Shown here piece by piece: positions 7,762-19,212 of a DNA stretch of 64,000 nucleotides. Below the pieces are notes generated by a model that saw only the letters and a program-made list of their open reading frames with translations, did not search any database and was not told the origin of the DNA. Position 1 is the stretch's first letter; the number at the start of each line of letters is the position of its first letter. This stretch comes from Paenibacillus sp. USDA918EY (GTDB taxonomy: Bacteria > Bacillota > Bacilli > Paenibacillales > Paenibacillaceae), in contig NZ_WTWY01000005.1 of NCBI RefSeq assembly GCF_009870825.1, positions 248,001-312,000 on the forward strand, given 5' to 3'. Both the position numbers and the translations under genes were made by a program.

Positions 7762-8637
7762 ATGGAAAGACCCCTTTCACTTTTAGAACCGATGGATATG
7801 CCCAACCGCTTCTTCCCGATCAAAGTGCACCATACGACCGCCAAAGAATACGGGATCACGCTGTTTAACCATCATTGGCACAATCATCTCGAATTCCTGT
7901 ATTTCACAAAAGGGTCCGCGATGATCGAGCTGAATTCCGTTCCTTACGAAGTTAGCGAAGGGGATCTGGTGGTCATCAACAGCAACGATCTTCATTACGG
8001 GGTCAGCCAATGCGACGATTTGGTCTATTATGCGATGATCATAGACATCAAGCTGCTGCACAGCCACTCGATCGATGCGATCGAAACCAAATTCATCACG
8101 CCGATTTCGCAAAACCGGATTTTGTTCGCCAGCAAAATCACCGGCGATGCCGAGGTCATCAGCTGCGTTTCTTCCCTGATCCAGGAGCTGAACCAGCGCG
8201 AGCTCGGCTACGAGCTGTCGATCAAATCCTATTTGTACCGCATTTTAACCATTTTGCTGCGCCGTTACGGAACGAATAAATTGTCGACGGAGGAAGACCA
8301 GCAGCGGCTGAAAAATTTGGAGCGCTTTACGCCCGTTTTTCAATATATCGAAGAGCATTACCCGGAGGATCTTAGCGTCGACCAGTTGTCCGGGCTCGCG
8401 GGCCTAAGCCGGTTCCATTTCAGCAGGCTGTTCAAGGAGCTGACCGGGCGCACCATTACGGATTATATTAATACGCTGCGGATCAACAAATCAGAATACC
8501 TGCTCCGCAACTCGCGCATGAACATTTCCGAAATCGCGTTATCGACGGGCTTTAAAGATATTTATTATTTCAGCCGTTCTTTCAAAAAATATAAGCATGT
8601 GTCTCCTTCCGAAATGCGTAAAAACTTTCATATCTAA
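7762..8637 (+). CDS. AraC-family transcriptional regulator with cupin sensor domain
   Basis: A 291-residue regulator. The N-terminal cupin-like half includes HHHWHNHLEFLYFTKGSA-like residues (NHHWHNHLEFLYF) and VSEGDLVVINSNDLHYG. The C-terminal ~100 residues are the double HTH of AraC, with LAGLSRFHFSRLFKELTG and the second-helix signature IALSTGFKDIYYFSRSFKKY. ATG 7762 follows AGGTGA; the open frame extends to 7738 without a ribosome binding site. The divergent position suggests it activates the oxidoreductase operon in response to a sugar ligand bound by the cupin. Confidence 0.88.
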   Translation: MERPLSLLEPMDMPNRFFPIKVHHTTAKEYGITLFNHHWHNHLEFLYFTKGSAMIELNSVPYEVSEGDLVVINSNDLHYGVSQCDDLVYYAMIIDIKLLHSHSIDAIETKFITPISQNRILFASKITGDAEVISCVSSLIQELNQRELGYELSIKSYLYRILTILLRRYGTNKLSTEEDQQRLKNLERFTPVFQYIEEHYPEDLSVDQLSGLAGLSRFHFSRLFKELTGRTITDYINTLRINKSEYLLRNSRMNISEIALSTGFKDIYYFSRSFKKYKHVSPSEMRKNFHI

Positions 8638-8787
8638 ATGAAATTTTCATGGTTTGTGCAAGAAATCAAATATTGTCGAATAAAAATAGGGATTTTGCAT
8701 GGTCAATCTCCTTTTTTCTGGGTATAATAGTTCTGAATGTTTGATATCTTTCATACATATAGTTTCAATTTGAGGAGGAACAATTCT

Positions 8788-9150
8788 TTGGATCCATATT
8801 CATCCGGTCAGTTTAACCAGTATCAACAAATGCCGCCGATGCAGCCGCCGAAGACGAACGGCAAGGCGATCGCCGCGCTCGTGCTCGGCATTCTCAGCTT
8901 GATGATCCCGTACGTCGGCCTCATCCTCGGCATCATCGCCATCGTTCTCGCCTGCCTCTCCTTTAAGGAAATCAAGCAGAGACAAGAAGGCGGACGCGGC
9001 CTAGCCATCGGAGGGCTCGTGTGCGGCATTATCGGAACCGCGTTATACGGAATCATTATCGTTATTCTGGTTATCGCCCTGATGGCTTTTAGCGCTTCTA
9101 CCGACTACTATGACGTGCTTTCGTCCATTCCGTCGTTGAACATGGGATAA
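8788..9150 (+). CDS. DUF4190-type small membrane protein
   Basis: A 120-residue protein starting with TTG behind GAGGAGG. Residues 1-28 are a soluble Pro/Gln-rich stretch (FNQYQQMPPMQPPK). Two hydrophobic helices follow (about 32-54 and 72-103), joined by the polar loop SFKEIKQRQEGGRGLA, as in DUF4190 proteins. The NGKAIAALVLGILSL start of the first helix is characteristic. The function of the family is not known. It stands alone and is followed by a strong terminator. Confidence 0.75.
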   Translation: MDPYSSGQFNQYQQMPPMQPPKTNGKAIAALVLGILSLMIPYVGLILGIIAIVLACLSFKEIKQRQEGGRGLAIGGLVCGIIGTALYGIIIVILVIALMAFSASTDYYDVLSSIPSLNMG

Positions 9151-9165
9151 AACAGAATCAGAAAG

Positions 9166-9202
9166 TAAAAAGGATTGAAGCGAGAGCTTCAATCCTTTTT
9201 TG
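9166..9202 (+). terminator. Terminator after the DUF4190 gene
   Basis: AAAGGATTGAAGC and GCTTCAATCCTTT form a 13-base-pair stem with a GAGA loop, flanked by A and T runs. Confidence 0.9.
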
Positions 9203-9349
9203 CGCATATAAGGAAGTACAGGGTCTAATTTATCGTACAACCCTTTATTCTCGAGAAACCCCGCTTATTAGCGATGTGACCTTGGAAGCGTTTTTTGATG
9301 CATAATCAACCGGAAACAAAACCTAACCGAATTTGTTTTGGGGCTATAT

Positions 9350-9391
9350 AAAAAAGCTGCCCCGGCCATCAATGGCCATAGGGCAGCTTTT
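9350..9391 (-). terminator. Terminator of the deoxynucleoside operon (after pdp)
   Basis: The 11-base arms AAAAGCTGCCC and GGGCAGCTTTT enclose a second small hairpin GGCCAT-TGAT-GGCC. The A-run at 9350-9355 gives a U tract on the minus-strand transcript. It lies 20 bases after pdp. Confidence 0.85.
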
Positions 9392-9411
9392 ACAGCAATT
9401 ATTGCCGGATT

Positions 9412-10713
9412 TTATTCCGTCACCGTTCCGTAAATCAATACGGGTGCTTCGGCATGGTCGGAGATGCGGATGTTCTCGTAGATTTTGTTCATGACGTCGT
9501 CCACGTTTTCACGGTTGGCATGAATCGTGACAAGCGATTCGCCTTTCTTCACGCGATCCCCGATTTTTTTGTTCAGCATGAGGCCGACGGCCAAATCGAT
9601 TTCCGATTCTTTGGTGGCACGTCCGGCGCCAAGCCACATTGCCGCTGTTCCGATCTCGTCGGCGACGATTTCCGCTACTACGCCGTCTTCCTTCGCAGGA
9701 ACTTCGATGAGGTATTTCGCTTGCGGAAGTTTTTCGGGATGATCCACCACGTCCGGGTTGCCGCCCTGGTTGCGGATAAATTCCTTGAATTTCTCAAGCG
9801 CCTTCCCGTTGCGGATGACTTCCTTCAGCATTTCTTCCGCTTCCTCAAGCGAATCGGCTTTCTTCGCCAGATACACCATTTGGCGGCCGAGTGCCAGGCA
9901 CAATTCTTCGAGATCTTTTGGCCCTTGGCCTTTCAGCGTATCGATGGCTTCTTTCACCTCAAGGGAGTTGCCGATGGCAAAACCAAGCGGCTGGCTCATG
10001 TCGGAGATGACGGCCATCGTTTTGCGTCCGACGTTGTTGCCGATGCTGACCATGGCATGCGCCAGCTCTTTCGCGTCCTCGACCGTTTTCATGAACGCGC
10101 CGGCTCCCGTTTTGACGTCAAGCACGATCGCGTCGGATCCTGCGGCGATTTTTTTGCTCATGATGGAGCTGGAAATCAGGGAAATCGAATCAACCGTGCC
10201 CGTTACGTCGCGGAGCGCGTACAGTTTTTTGTCCGCAGGGGTCAGGTTGCCGGTTTGGCCGATGACCGCGATTTTATGCTTGTTCACCAGTTCAACGAAC
10301 TGTTCGCGTTCGATTTCCACATGGAAACCTTCGATGGACTCGAGTTTGTCGATCGTTCCGCCGGTATGGCCCAAGCCGCGGCCGGACATTTTGGCTACGG
10401 GAATATCAAGCGCGGCGACCAGCGGTGCCAACACCAGCGTCGTCGTATCGCCAACGCCGCCCGTGGAGTGCTTGTCGACCTTGATCCCTTCGATCTCCGA
10501 CAGATCGATCGTATCGCCGGAATGGACCATGGCCATCGTCAAATCGGCGCGCTCCCGCTGGGTCATGTCTTTAAAGAAAATCGCCATTGCCAAGGCACTG
10601 ACCTGGTAATCAGGAATTTCCCCTTTCGTATAGCCTTCTATGATGAAATTGATTTCTTCCGTTGTCAATTCTCCGCCGTCACGTTTCTTTTCAATCAAGT
10701 CGACCATTCTCAT
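9412..10713 (-). CDS. pdp: Pyrimidine-nucleoside phosphorylase
   Basis: A 433-residue enzyme that splits thymidine, deoxyuridine or uridine with phosphate to base plus (deoxy)ribose-1-phosphate. The start [34 protein letters not shown] (phosphate-binding), [19 protein letters not shown] (thymidine/pyrimidine phosphorylase signature) and [12 protein letters not shown] are all present, and the length is the family norm. An upstream TTG in frame (10722) is less likely; ATG 10713 is 11 bases from GAGAGG. It is last in the deoC-nupC-deoB-deoD-pdp order and feeds deoxyribose-1-phosphate to DeoB. Confidence 0.95.
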   Translation of the reverse strand: MRMVDLIEKKRDGGELTTEEINFIIEGYTKGEIPDYQVSALAMAIFFKDMTQRERADLTMAMVHSGDTIDLSEIEGIKVDKHSTGGVGDTTTLVLAPLVAALDIPVAKMSGRGLGHTGGTIDKLESIEGFHVEIEREQFVELVNKHKIAVIGQTGNLTPADKKLYALRDVTGTVDSISLISSSIMSKKIAAGSDAIVLDVKTGAGAFMKTVEDAKELAHAMVSIGNNVGRKTMAVISDMSQPLGFAIGNSLEVKEAIDTLKGQGPKDLEELCLALGRQMVYLAKKADSLEEAEEMLKEVIRNGKALEKFKEFIRNQGGNPDVVDHPEKLPQAKYLIEVPAKEDGVVAEIVADEIGTAAMWLGAGRATKESEIDLAVGLMLNKKIGDRVKKGESLVTIHANRENVDDVMNKIYENIRISDHAEAPVLIYGTVTE

Positions 10714-10756
10714 AGGTAGCAATGCCTCTCTTTCAAAAGATAATAATTATGATAAC

Positions 10757-11464
10757 TTACAGCGTGATTGCCGTTTCGAGCGCAACTTCCATCATGTCGT
10801 TGAACGTCGTTTGGCGTTCTTCCGCCGTTGTTTCTTCGCCTGTCAACAGATGGTCGCTGACGGTGAGCAGCGTAAGCGCGTTGACGCCGAATTTGGCCGC
10901 GAGCGTGTACAAAGCGGTGGTTTCCATCTCCACGCCGAGAATGCCGTGCTGCATCAGCTTTTCAACGACGGACTTGTCGTCGCGGTAGAAAATGTCCGAG
11001 CTGAACACGTTGCCGACATGCAGCTTCAGTCCCTTTTCCACGCCTTTGTCGTAAGCTGTTTTCAGCAGCTGGAAGCTGGCGATCGGCGAGAAATCATATC
11101 CTCCGAAATAATGGCGGTTCGCCCCGGAGTCCGTGCAGGACGCCTGCGCCAAAATGACGTCGCGGACATGAACGTCTTTCTGCATGCTGCCGCAGGTGCC
11201 GACACGCATCAGGTTTTTGACGCCGTATTCGTTGATCAGCTCGTTTACGTAAATGCTGATGGACGGAATCCCCATGCCCGTGCCTTGAACGGAAACTTTT
11301 TTGCCTTTATATGTCCCCGTAAAACCAAGCATCCCTCTCACTTCGTTGTAGCAGGTCACATCCTGCAGATACGTTTCCGCGATGTATTTCGCCCGAAGCG
11401 GATCGCCAGGCAGCAGAATCGTTTCGGCGATATCGCCGGCTTTTGCTCCAATATGTGTGCTCAT
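10757..11464 (-). CDS. deoD: Purine-nucleoside phosphorylase, DeoD type
   Basis: A 235-residue phosphorylase of the hexameric DeoD class, converting purine (deoxy)nucleosides to free base and pentose-1-phosphate. It contains [18 protein letters not shown], the phosphate-site [23 protein letters not shown], and [20 protein letters not shown], which carries the substrate-binding Glu. The base-binding Asp fits VSDHLLTGE. It has its own GGGAGG ribosome binding site and starts 41 bases after deoB. Confidence 0.95.
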   Translation of the reverse strand: MSTHIGAKAGDIAETILLPGDPLRAKYIAETYLQDVTCYNEVRGMLGFTGTYKGKKVSVQGTGMGIPSISIYVNELINEYGVKNLMRVGTCGSMQKDVHVRDVILAQASCTDSGANRHYFGGYDFSPIASFQLLKTAYDKGVEKGLKLHVGNVFSSDIFYRDDKSVVEKLMQHGILGVEMETTALYTLAAKFGVNALTLLTVSDHLLTGEETTAEERQTTFNDMMEVALETAITL

Positions 11465-11505
11465 GAATTTGTCCTCCCGACAGGTATTTGATAGGAATGC
11501 GTCGA

Positions 11506-12687
<1,182 letters not shown>

Positions 12688-12728
12688 TTATGATCACTCC
12701 TTCATCTATGAGTATAACGCATCTGTTT

Positions 12729-13910
12729 TTACAAAAACACTCCGGCAATCGTTGCGGAAAGCACGCTGACGAGCGTCGCCCCGTACAAAAGCTTGAGGCC
12801 GAAACGGGCCACGACGTTGCCCTGCTTCTCATGCAATCCCTTCACCGCGCCGGCGATGATGCCGATGGACGAGAAGTTCGCAAACGATACGAGGAACACC
12901 GATACGATGCCGACGGCCCGCGCGGACATTGCCGTATGTTTGCCGAGTTCCAGCATGGCGACAAATTCGTTGGATACCATCTTCGTTGCCATGATGCTGC
13001 CGGCTTCCACCGCTTCATTCCAAGGCACGCCCATCACGAAAGCAAACGGCGCGAAGACGTAACCGAGAAGTTCCTGGAATGAAATGCCGAAAATACCGTT
13101 GAAGATGCCGTTGATCATGGCGATCAGCGCTACGAAACCGATAAGCATCGCCGCCACGGTAATCGCGACTTTGAAACCGTCCATGATATATTCTCCCAGC
13201 ATTTCGAAAAACGATTGTTTTTCCGACTCCTCCTGCACTTGCAGCTCGTCTTCTTCAGGCGTTACCCGGTATGGATTCAGGATGGAAGCAATAATGAAGC
13301 CGCCGAACAAGTTCAGGACGAGGGCCGTCACGACGTATTTCGGATTGATCATGGTCATGTACGCGCCCACGATCGACATGGAGACCGTCGACATCGCGGA
13401 TGCGCAAAGCGTATACAAACGATGCTTCGGCAGCGAGCCGATCTGTTTTTTGACGGAAATAAAGACCTCGGATTGTCCCAAAATGGCCGAAGCAACGGCA
13501 TTGTAGGATTCGAGCTTGCCCATGCCGTTTATCTTGCTGAGCACGAGACCGATGAACCGAATGATCAGCGGCAGTATTTTGAAGTATTGCAAAATGCCGA
13601 TCAAAGCGGAAATGAAGATAATCGGCAGCAGCACGTTCAGGAAGAACGGAGTTTGCCCTTCGTTGGCAATACCGCCGAACACGAAATTGATGCCTTCCGC
13701 GGCAAAATCCAGCAAGTTTTTGAAAATATCCGAAAATCCTTTAATCAGCGCAGTTCCGACAACCGTATTCAGCAAAATAAACGCCAGAATGAGTTGCAGG
13801 ATAACCATGATGATCAACGGACGATATCGAATGCCACGCTTGTTATTGCTGGCAACAAAAGACAGTGCGAACACAACGAGTAAACCTAATACCGCAATCA
13901 AATATTTCAT
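12729..13910 (-). CDS. nupC: Concentrative nucleoside transporter NupC
   Basis: A 393-residue integral membrane protein of the CNT family, an H+ or Na+/nucleoside symporter. About eight to ten hydrophobic helices are visible. The family motifs [56 protein letters not shown] and [13 protein letters not shown] are present. It supplies deoxynucleosides to the phosphorylases encoded downstream. The start follows GGGAG. A hairpin at 14004-14039 separates it from deoC. Confidence 0.95.
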   Translation of the reverse strand: MKYLIAVLGLLVVFALSFVASNNKRGIRYRPLIIMVILQLILAFILLNTVVGTALIKGFSDIFKNLLDFAAEGINFVFGGIANEGQTPFFLNVLLPIIFISALIGILQYFKILPLIIRFIGLVLSKINGMGKLESYNAVASAILGQSEVFISVKKQIGSLPKHRLYTLCASAMSTVSMSIVGAYMTMINPKYVVTALVLNLFGGFIIASILNPYRVTPEEDELQVQEESEKQSFFEMLGEYIMDGFKVAITVAAMLIGFVALIAMINGIFNGIFGISFQELLGYVFAPFAFVMGVPWNEAVEAGSIMATKMVSNEFVAMLELGKHTAMSARAVGIVSVFLVSFANFSSIGIIAGAVKGLHEKQGNVVARFGLKLLYGATLVSVLSATIAGVFL

Positions 13911-14003
13911 GGCTGTCTCCCTATGTTGAGTTTAGTTTAAAGATTCTTATGATGCCTGCGTTGAAAAGTTATTTTCATAAAGCGCTTCCATAGCATTCAT
14001 GAA

Positions 14004-14039
14004 AAAGCGGAGCATGGCTTATCCAATTATCTCCGCTTT
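14004..14039 (-). terminator. Hairpin between deoC and nupC (possible attenuator or processing site)
   Basis: AAAGCGGAG and CTCCGCTTT can pair over an 18-base loop. A T-run follows on the minus strand (GAAAAA at 14001-14006 on plus). In this position it would reduce expression of the downstream genes relative to deoC, or act as a leaky terminator. Confidence 0.5.
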
Positions 14040-14070
14040 ACGGCCGGCAAGATCGAAACCGTCAGCCGTA

Positions 14071-14742
14071 TTAATAAGAAGACGTAGACTGTCCGCCCTC
14101 CATGATTTTCACGCCGGAACTTGCTCCGATCCGGTTGGCGCCGGCTTCGATCATTTTGTTCATGTCTTCAAGGCTGCGCACGCCGCCCGAGGCTTTGACG
14201 CCGATGTTCGGACCCACCGTTTGACGCATCAAACGGACATCCTCAGGCGTCGCTCCGCCCGTGGAAAATCCGGTGGACGTTTTGACGAAGTCTGCACCCG
14301 CTTTCACGGACAAGCGGGAAGCGCGCTCTTTTTCTTCATCCGTAAGGAGGCTGGTTTCGATAATGACCTTAACAAGCGCTTTCCCTTTGGCCGCATCAAC
14401 GACGGCTTTGATGTCTTGTTCAACAAACGCGTCCTGCTTATCCTTCAATGCGCCGATGTTGATCACCATATCCACTTCGGTGGCGCCGTTTTCGATCGCG
14501 TTTTGCGTTTCAAACGCTTTGACGGCCGAAGTCGTCGCTCCCAGAGGGAAGCCGATGACGGTGCACACTTTCACATTGGTGCCGTTTAATTGTTCGGCAG
14601 CATATTTAACCCATGTCGGGTTTACACATACGGAAGCAAATTCGTATTTCTTCGCTTCTTCCGTCAGTTTTTGGATTTCGCTTTGGCTTGCATCCGCGCG
14701 AAGCAACGTATGATCGATCATACCTGCAAGATTTGCCATCAT
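14071..14742 (-). CDS. deoC: Deoxyribose-phosphate aldolase
   Basis: A 223-residue class I aldolase that cleaves 2-deoxyribose-5-phosphate to acetaldehyde and glyceraldehyde-3-phosphate. [11 protein letters not shown] near the N-terminus, [42 protein letters not shown] and the Schiff-base lysine in [15 protein letters not shown] (Lys154) are all present. The C-terminal phosphate site is VKASGGVRS and [11 protein letters not shown]. It is the first gene after its own DeoR-type operator and is separated from deoR by a terminator. Confidence 0.96.
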   Translation of the reverse strand: MMANLAGMIDHTLLRADASQSEIQKLTEEAKKYEFASVCVNPTWVKYAAEQLNGTNVKVCTVIGFPLGATTSAVKAFETQNAIENGATEVDMVINIGALKDKQDAFVEQDIKAVVDAAKGKALVKVIIETSLLTDEEKERASRLSVKAGADFVKTSTGFSTGGATPEDVRLMRQTVGPNIGVKASGGVRSLEDMNKMIEAGANRIGASSGVKIMEGGQSTSSY

Positions 14743-14802
14743 GTCATCTCCTTCAACAATAATTACCCAAAATTTCTATCATTCTTTCGTTGCTGCAGAC
14801 CT

Positions 14803-14855
14803 ATCATAACACTCGTCAGAACATATGTAAACACTGTCTTGAAATTATGTTCATG
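14803..14855 (-). promoter_or_regulatory. deoC promoter with DeoR operator
   Basis: Reading leftward, TTTACA (14826-14831) and TATGAT (14803-14808) are 17 bases apart. The imperfect palindrome ATGAACATAATTTCAAG (14838-14855) lies at about -43 to -60 from the inferred start. A further GAACATA half-site in the opposite orientation (14819-14825) lies inside the spacer. The B. subtilis dra operator has the same plan: a palindrome at -60 to -43 and a half-site between -35 and -10. Confidence 0.75.
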
Positions 14856-14889
14856 ACGGAAGAAGTGGAATTACCCGCCTATTTTGCGC

Positions 14890-14924
14890 AAAAAAAATCT
14901 GCCATATGTACCTATGGCAGATTT
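14890..14924 (-). terminator. Terminator of deoR
   Basis: AAATCTGCCATA and TATGGCAGATTT form a 12-base-pair stem with loop TGTACC, and eight A on the plus strand give a U tract leftward. It stands between deoR and the deoC promoter, so the regulator is transcribed separately from the catabolic genes. Confidence 0.88.
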
Positions 14925-14932
14925 TGCATTCT

Positions 14933-15868
14933 TTATACAAGAAGGGATTGGGCAGTGAATTGATCCGTGACCAAAATATTCGCGTACTTCCCTGCGAGCG
15001 CGGCCCGAATCGCGTCAACCTTGCTTTGCCCGCCGGCGACGAGGATGGATTTTTCCTTTTTCCGCAGCTCCTGCAAATCGATCCCGACCGTTCGATTGTT
15101 GATTTCCTCGCTGCAAATATTTCCGTCCTTATCGAAAAAACGGGAGGAGATGTCTCCGACCCCCTTTTTTTTCAGGAGATGTTGCTCTTCATCGGTAAAA
15201 TACCCCAGCCGGAAAAGCAGCGCGTCCTCTCTAACGGTTCCGACCGTAAACACGGCAATGTTCGCCTGCTTGCCCAACTCGATGATCCGGCTGATATGCC
15301 GGTCCTCCTCGACGATGCGCTTCAGGGCGATATTGTCAAAAATAACCGGCAGCGGAAGATATCTCGCCACCGTCTGATAGGCTTCAGCAAATAGATTCAC
15401 CGTATCGGCTGCGTACGTGTTGACGTGGGAATGGCTCACGCCTCCCTTCAGCTGCACGACCTCGACGCCCCTTACGCTCTTGGGCTGCAGCTGCCGGGCG
15501 ACCGCGAACATCGTCGTTCCCCAGGTTACCCCGATAATATCCTTATCCTGGACGATTTCATGCAGGTAATCCGCGGTTTGTTTGGCAATATGCTTTTGAA
15601 TCTCCTCGTAGGTATTCAACGGCGAATAACACACTTGGACGGTATCAAGGCCGTATTTTTGCTCCAGCTTTTTCGATAACATGTGCGAGTCTTCCTGCGG
15701 ATCCACGATTTCGATCCTGACATACCCTTGTTCCTTCGCGAACTGCAGCAGCCTCGATACCGTCGGACGGGATACGCCGAGCCGCTGCGCGATATCCTGC
15801 TGACTGAAGTCCGATTGATAGTAAAGTCTCGCAGCTTCTATCGACAATCGTTGTTTTTCTATGTCCAT
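14933..15868 (-). CDS. deoR: SorC/DeoR-type repressor of the deoxynucleoside operon
   Basis: A 311-residue SorC-family regulator. The N-terminal HTH contains FSQQDIAQRLGVSRPTVSRLL (residues ~21-41). The sugar-phosphate isomerase-like effector domain follows, with VTWGTTMFAVARQL, VVQLKGGVSHSHVNTYAAD, the phosphate-binding-like AVFTVGTVREDALL, and the C-terminal ILVAGGQSKVDAIRAAL. In B. subtilis DeoR binds deoxyribose-5-phosphate covalently and releases the dra promoter. The matching operator at 14838-14855 supports the same function. GGGTGA precedes the ATG. Confidence 0.9.
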   Translation of the reverse strand: MDIEKQRLSIEAARLYYQSDFSQQDIAQRLGVSRPTVSRLLQFAKEQGYVRIEIVDPQEDSHMLSKKLEQKYGLDTVQVCYSPLNTYEEIQKHIAKQTADYLHEIVQDKDIIGVTWGTTMFAVARQLQPKSVRGVEVVQLKGGVSHSHVNTYAADTVNLFAEAYQTVARYLPLPVIFDNIALKRIVEEDRHISRIIELGKQANIAVFTVGTVREDALLFRLGYFTDEEQHLLKKKGVGDISSRFFDKDGNICSEEINNRTVGIDLQELRKKEKSILVAGGQSKVDAIRAALAGKYANILVTDQFTAQSLLV

Positions 15869-16155
15869 TCGTGATCATCACCCGTCTTTATCTCTCTAGT
15901 CTCTTTGGTCTTGCGTTTGCGCATCCGGTCCTAATATAATTCCTGTACGCTTGCCCGATTCCTTCTTGAAAGATATGCTTTTTCCGGCGCCGTTTATTTG
16001 ATAAGATAGTAAATGTGAATTTTCCGTCACAAACAGTATAACAAAAATGGCGGATTGACGTATATTGTTAAAGACAAGCCCGGCCCCCGAAAAAGGACGA
16101 TGAAATACAAGACGCGCGGGCCCGCCCTTGCAGGCCGGACAGAAAGCGAGCGATC

Positions 16156-17079
16156 ATGAAAAATACATATTCCCCGTACTTTGAGTTTGACCGGACATCC
16201 TGGGCGTTGTCCCGTGATCTGCCATCCCTTACCATATCGGAAGAGGAATTCGAAAAATTAAAGGGTTTAAACGAAAAAATCGCGATTGAAGAAGTCTCCG
16301 AGGTGTATTTGCCGCTTGCGCGGCTTATCCATGTATATGTCACCGCCTTTATGCAGCTTCAATCGAAAATGAATTCTTTTTTGAGCGTCCCCGGCACCAA
16401 AGCACCGTTTGTCATCGGCATCGCCGGAAGCGTAAGCGTCGGAAAAAGCACGACGGCCAGATTGCTGCAAACTCTTTTGTCGCATTGGCCCGAGCATCCT
16501 AAGGTGGATCTCGTCACAACGGACGGATTCCTTTATCCCAACCGGGTGCTGGAAGCCAAAGGCATCATGAACAAAAAAGGCTTTCCCGAAAGCTATGACA
16601 TCAACAAGCTGATGCATTTCATCAGCAGCGTCAAGTCGGGTGAACCGGCCTTGGAGGCGCCGTTGTACTCCCATTTCACTTATGACGTGTTAAACGACCG
16701 GACGCAGTTGGTGGATCGGCCGGACATTTTGATCGTCGAAGGGATCAACGTCCTGCAGGTGAACACCCGCGAACCGTTTTTCGTCAGCGACTTCTTTGAC
16801 TTTTCCATTTACATCGACGCGGACGAAACGAACATCCGCAAATGGTATATCGAAAGGTTTCTTCTGCTCCGCGACTCGGCGTTTCAGGATCCGCGCTCGT
16901 ATTTCCATAAATACGCCGCCCTTTCGGAAGAAGAAGCGATCAATACTGCAGCCAAAATATGGCAGGACATCAACGCCAAAAATTTGCATGAAAACATTTT
17001 GCCTACGAAAGAGCGCGCGAAAATGATCATCAAAAAAGGCTCCGACCATATGATCGATAAAGTACTGCTCCGCAAATAG
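16156..17079 (+). CDS. coaA: Pantothenate kinase, type I (CoaA)
   Basis: A 307-residue cytosolic kinase for the first step of coenzyme A synthesis (pantothenate to 4'-phosphopantothenate). The P-loop [17 protein letters not shown] is near residues 88-104. [16 protein letters not shown] provides the catalytic Asp, [14 protein letters not shown] and [11 protein letters not shown] follow, and [11 protein letters not shown] is the Walker B region. Length and motifs match E. coli-type CoaA, which many Bacillales carry alone or with the type III enzyme CoaX. It is monocistronic; no clear terminator follows. Confidence 0.95.
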   Translation: MKNTYSPYFEFDRTSWALSRDLPSLTISEEEFEKLKGLNEKIAIEEVSEVYLPLARLIHVYVTAFMQLQSKMNSFLSVPGTKAPFVIGIAGSVSVGKSTTARLLQTLLSHWPEHPKVDLVTTDGFLYPNRVLEAKGIMNKKGFPESYDINKLMHFISSVKSGEPALEAPLYSHFTYDVLNDRTQLVDRPDILIVEGINVLQVNTREPFFVSDFFDFSIYIDADETNIRKWYIERFLLLRDSAFQDPRSYFHKYAALSEEEAINTAAKIWQDINAKNLHENILPTKERAKMIIKKGSDHMIDKVLLRK

Positions 17080-17115
17080 ACCATTAGTCTTTTCCACCAC
17101 GGGTGCCCCGAACGT

Positions 17116-19212
17116 TCAGCGTGAACGGAACCAACGCGGCACCCACCAATTAAAATGCCCCAGCAGTTTCATCAATGACGGCACCATGAGCAGACGGACC
17201 AGCGTCGCGTCTATAAAAACCGCAGCCGCGATTCCTACGCCGAGCTGCCTGACCCCCTCTACTTTGCCAAAAGCAAACGGCAGCGTCACCGCGATCAAAA
17301 TGGCCGCAGCCGCCGTGATCAGCTTGCCGGTAGAAGCCAGTCCTTCCCTGATCGCCGTAACGACATCTCCCTTTTTCCAAAAGGCTTCCGACATGCGCGA
17401 CAACAAAAATACCCCATAATCCATACTTACACCGAAAACCAAACCAAAAACAAAGACCGGCACCATAATCGCGATGTTTTCGGGGGTTTTCCCGGCGATT
17501 CCGCTTTGAAATACGATCACCAATACGCCAAACGAGGCCGCAATGCTGAGCATATTCATCAGAATGGCTTTCAGGGGGATCAAAACCGACCGGAACGCCG
17601 CAAACAAAACAAGCGCATTGGTGCCTGCGATCAACAAAAGCATATTGGGCAAAACGTCTGCAATCGCATCGACCACTTCCTGCCGGGACTTGGCCTCCCC
17701 GCCCAATTCTATGCGAAGTCCCGCTTGCTTGGCCTTGTTTTCCGTCACCCGCAGCCATTCGTTTACCTCCGATGATCCCGGTTCCCCCATCAATGAGATG
17801 CGAAAAAGTGCCGTTGCATTGGCGGATGATTTCAAGTTCGATTGGACGCTTTCGAGCCACGGTTTAACGCTCGTAACCGACAAATCCTTTTGAATTTGCT
17901 TTATCCATCCCGCGATTTCTCTCCATTCTTCCAAAGTAAACTTCCCGTTGGCGGATTGAACCGCAAGCAGCACCTCCGAAATGCCATTCTGCCGAAAATG
18001 ATTCCGGATTGCCTCATCCGCTTCCCTCGATGCCGTCCCGGGCGGGAGCGAGCTTGCATCGGGAACGGCTGTCGTCAACCGGAATGCAGGTAAAACAAGC
18101 AGCAGCAGGATACAGCAGGCCGCAACCAACATCCTGCCGGGTTTGCCCATGACGATATCGGCCCAAAATGCCCAGAGCTTATAACTCCTCCGATGGAAAG
18201 CACTTGTGAAACGTTTCCGCTTGAGCCACGGCGAAAAGAGCAGCAGCAGCGCCGGCACCAGGCTCAAATTCACGGCGGCCGCCAGAATCACGGTCAACAT
18301 GGCGCAGAAGGCCGCGCTCCGGAACATCGGCATCGGGATCAACGCAACAGCGGCCAGTCCGCACAAAACGCACACGGTCGAAAAATAAACCGCTCTCCCA
18401 GACGTACGCATCGCGGTTTCCAGCGCTTTTTCAAGGCTTTCCTTTTCCAACTCTTCACGAAAACGATTGATCACAATAAATGCGAAGTCGAGGCAAAGCG
18501 CCAAACCCGTCATCGGGATGACGTTTAGAACGAAATTGGATAGCTCCAAATCAAAAATGCGCCCCAGAACCGCAACCAAACCCATCGCCGTCGAGACGGA
18601 CAACAATCCCATAAGGACTGGCATAAGCGCGTAGAAAAAACCGCCGAACGAAAACAGCAATACGAGGAATGCCAGAGGAATGCCGAACCGTTCCGCCCGT
18701 TCAAAATCTTCCATGCTCGCCTGGTTGACATCCTCTTGAACAACCGTTTTTCCCGTTAATGCAACGGAAATGTCTTCGTACCGGGGCAGTCGGTCCCGAA
18801 TTTGCTTTATCTCGTCCCGACCATTCGAAGACGGGTCAAAACCCAGCATCGCATAAGCCGCATCACGTACCATGAGCTCATCGTGTTCAAGCGGAGACAT
18901 CATGAAGGCCATTCCATGCAAATCGCCCAATTTTTCCAATGTACTCCGGACGACAGCCGAGAAGCGAGTATCGGAAACGGTTCCTTGCTTCTCGAAAACG
19001 ACGATGATTGGATCCTCCGGCATTCCGAACCTGTCTTTCATAAGTTGCTGCACCTCGTACGCCGATCCGCACGTATACAATCCCGGCCCTTTGACAACCG
19101 ATGGAAGCATCGCGGAAAACGAGCCGAACATAATAAAAATCGCCGTCCAGCATGCCACGATCGCACCCGAATGGCGATATACGAAACGATATAACCGTTC
19201 ACCCATACGCAT
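17116..19212 (-). CDS. MMPL/RND-family membrane exporter of the polyketide cluster
   Basis: A 698-residue, about 12-helix transporter of the MMPL family. It has two repeats, each a helix, a large extracytoplasmic loop and a five-helix bundle (SFGGFFYALMPVLMG, LALCLDFAFIVINRFREEL and, in the second half, GLVFGVSMDYGVFLLSRM). The Asp-bearing helices correspond to the proton relay. MMPL proteins export lipids and lipidic polyketides. The open frame extends to 19503, but those ~97 residues are Cys/Arg-rich and antisense-like. ATG 19212 (or 19206) overlaps the flavoprotein stop by about 14 bases and starts with the usual MRMGERLYRFVYRHS. It is the last gene of the PKS operon, so it probably exports the product. 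Confidence 0.85.
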   Translation of the reverse strand: MRMGERLYRFVYRHSGAIVACWTAIFIMFGSFSAMLPSVVKGPGLYTCGSAYEVQQLMKDRFGMPEDPIIVVFEKQGTVSDTRFSAVVRSTLEKLGDLHGMAFMMSPLEHDELMVRDAAYAMLGFDPSSNGRDEIKQIRDRLPRYEDISVALTGKTVVQEDVNQASMEDFERAERFGIPLAFLVLLFSFGGFFYALMPVLMGLLSVSTAMGLVAVLGRIFDLELSNFVLNVIPMTGLALCLDFAFIVINRFREELEKESLEKALETAMRTSGRAVYFSTVCVLCGLAAVALIPMPMFRSAAFCAMLTVILAAAVNLSLVPALLLLFSPWLKRKRFTSAFHRRSYKLWAFWADIVMGKPGRMLVAACCILLLLVLPAFRLTTAVPDASSLPPGTASREADEAIRNHFRQNGISEVLLAVQSANGKFTLEEWREIAGWIKQIQKDLSVTSVKPWLESVQSNLKSSANATALFRISLMGEPGSSEVNEWLRVTENKAKQAGLRIELGGEAKSRQEVVDAIADVLPNMLLLIAGTNALVLFAAFRSVLIPLKAILMNMLSIAASFGVLVIVFQSGIAGKTPENIAIMVPVFVFGLVFGVSMDYGVFLLSRMSEAFWKKGDVVTAIREGLASTGKLITAAAAILIAVTLPFAFGKVEGVRQLGVGIAAAVFIDATLVRLLMVPSLMKLLGHFNWWVPRWFRSR

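Noticed and set aside
13978..13993. Catabolite-control (cre-like) site before nupC (TGGAAGCGCTTTAT)
   Set aside because: It has at least two to three mismatches to the cre consensus, so it was not annotated, although CcpA control of deo genes is known in B. subtilis.
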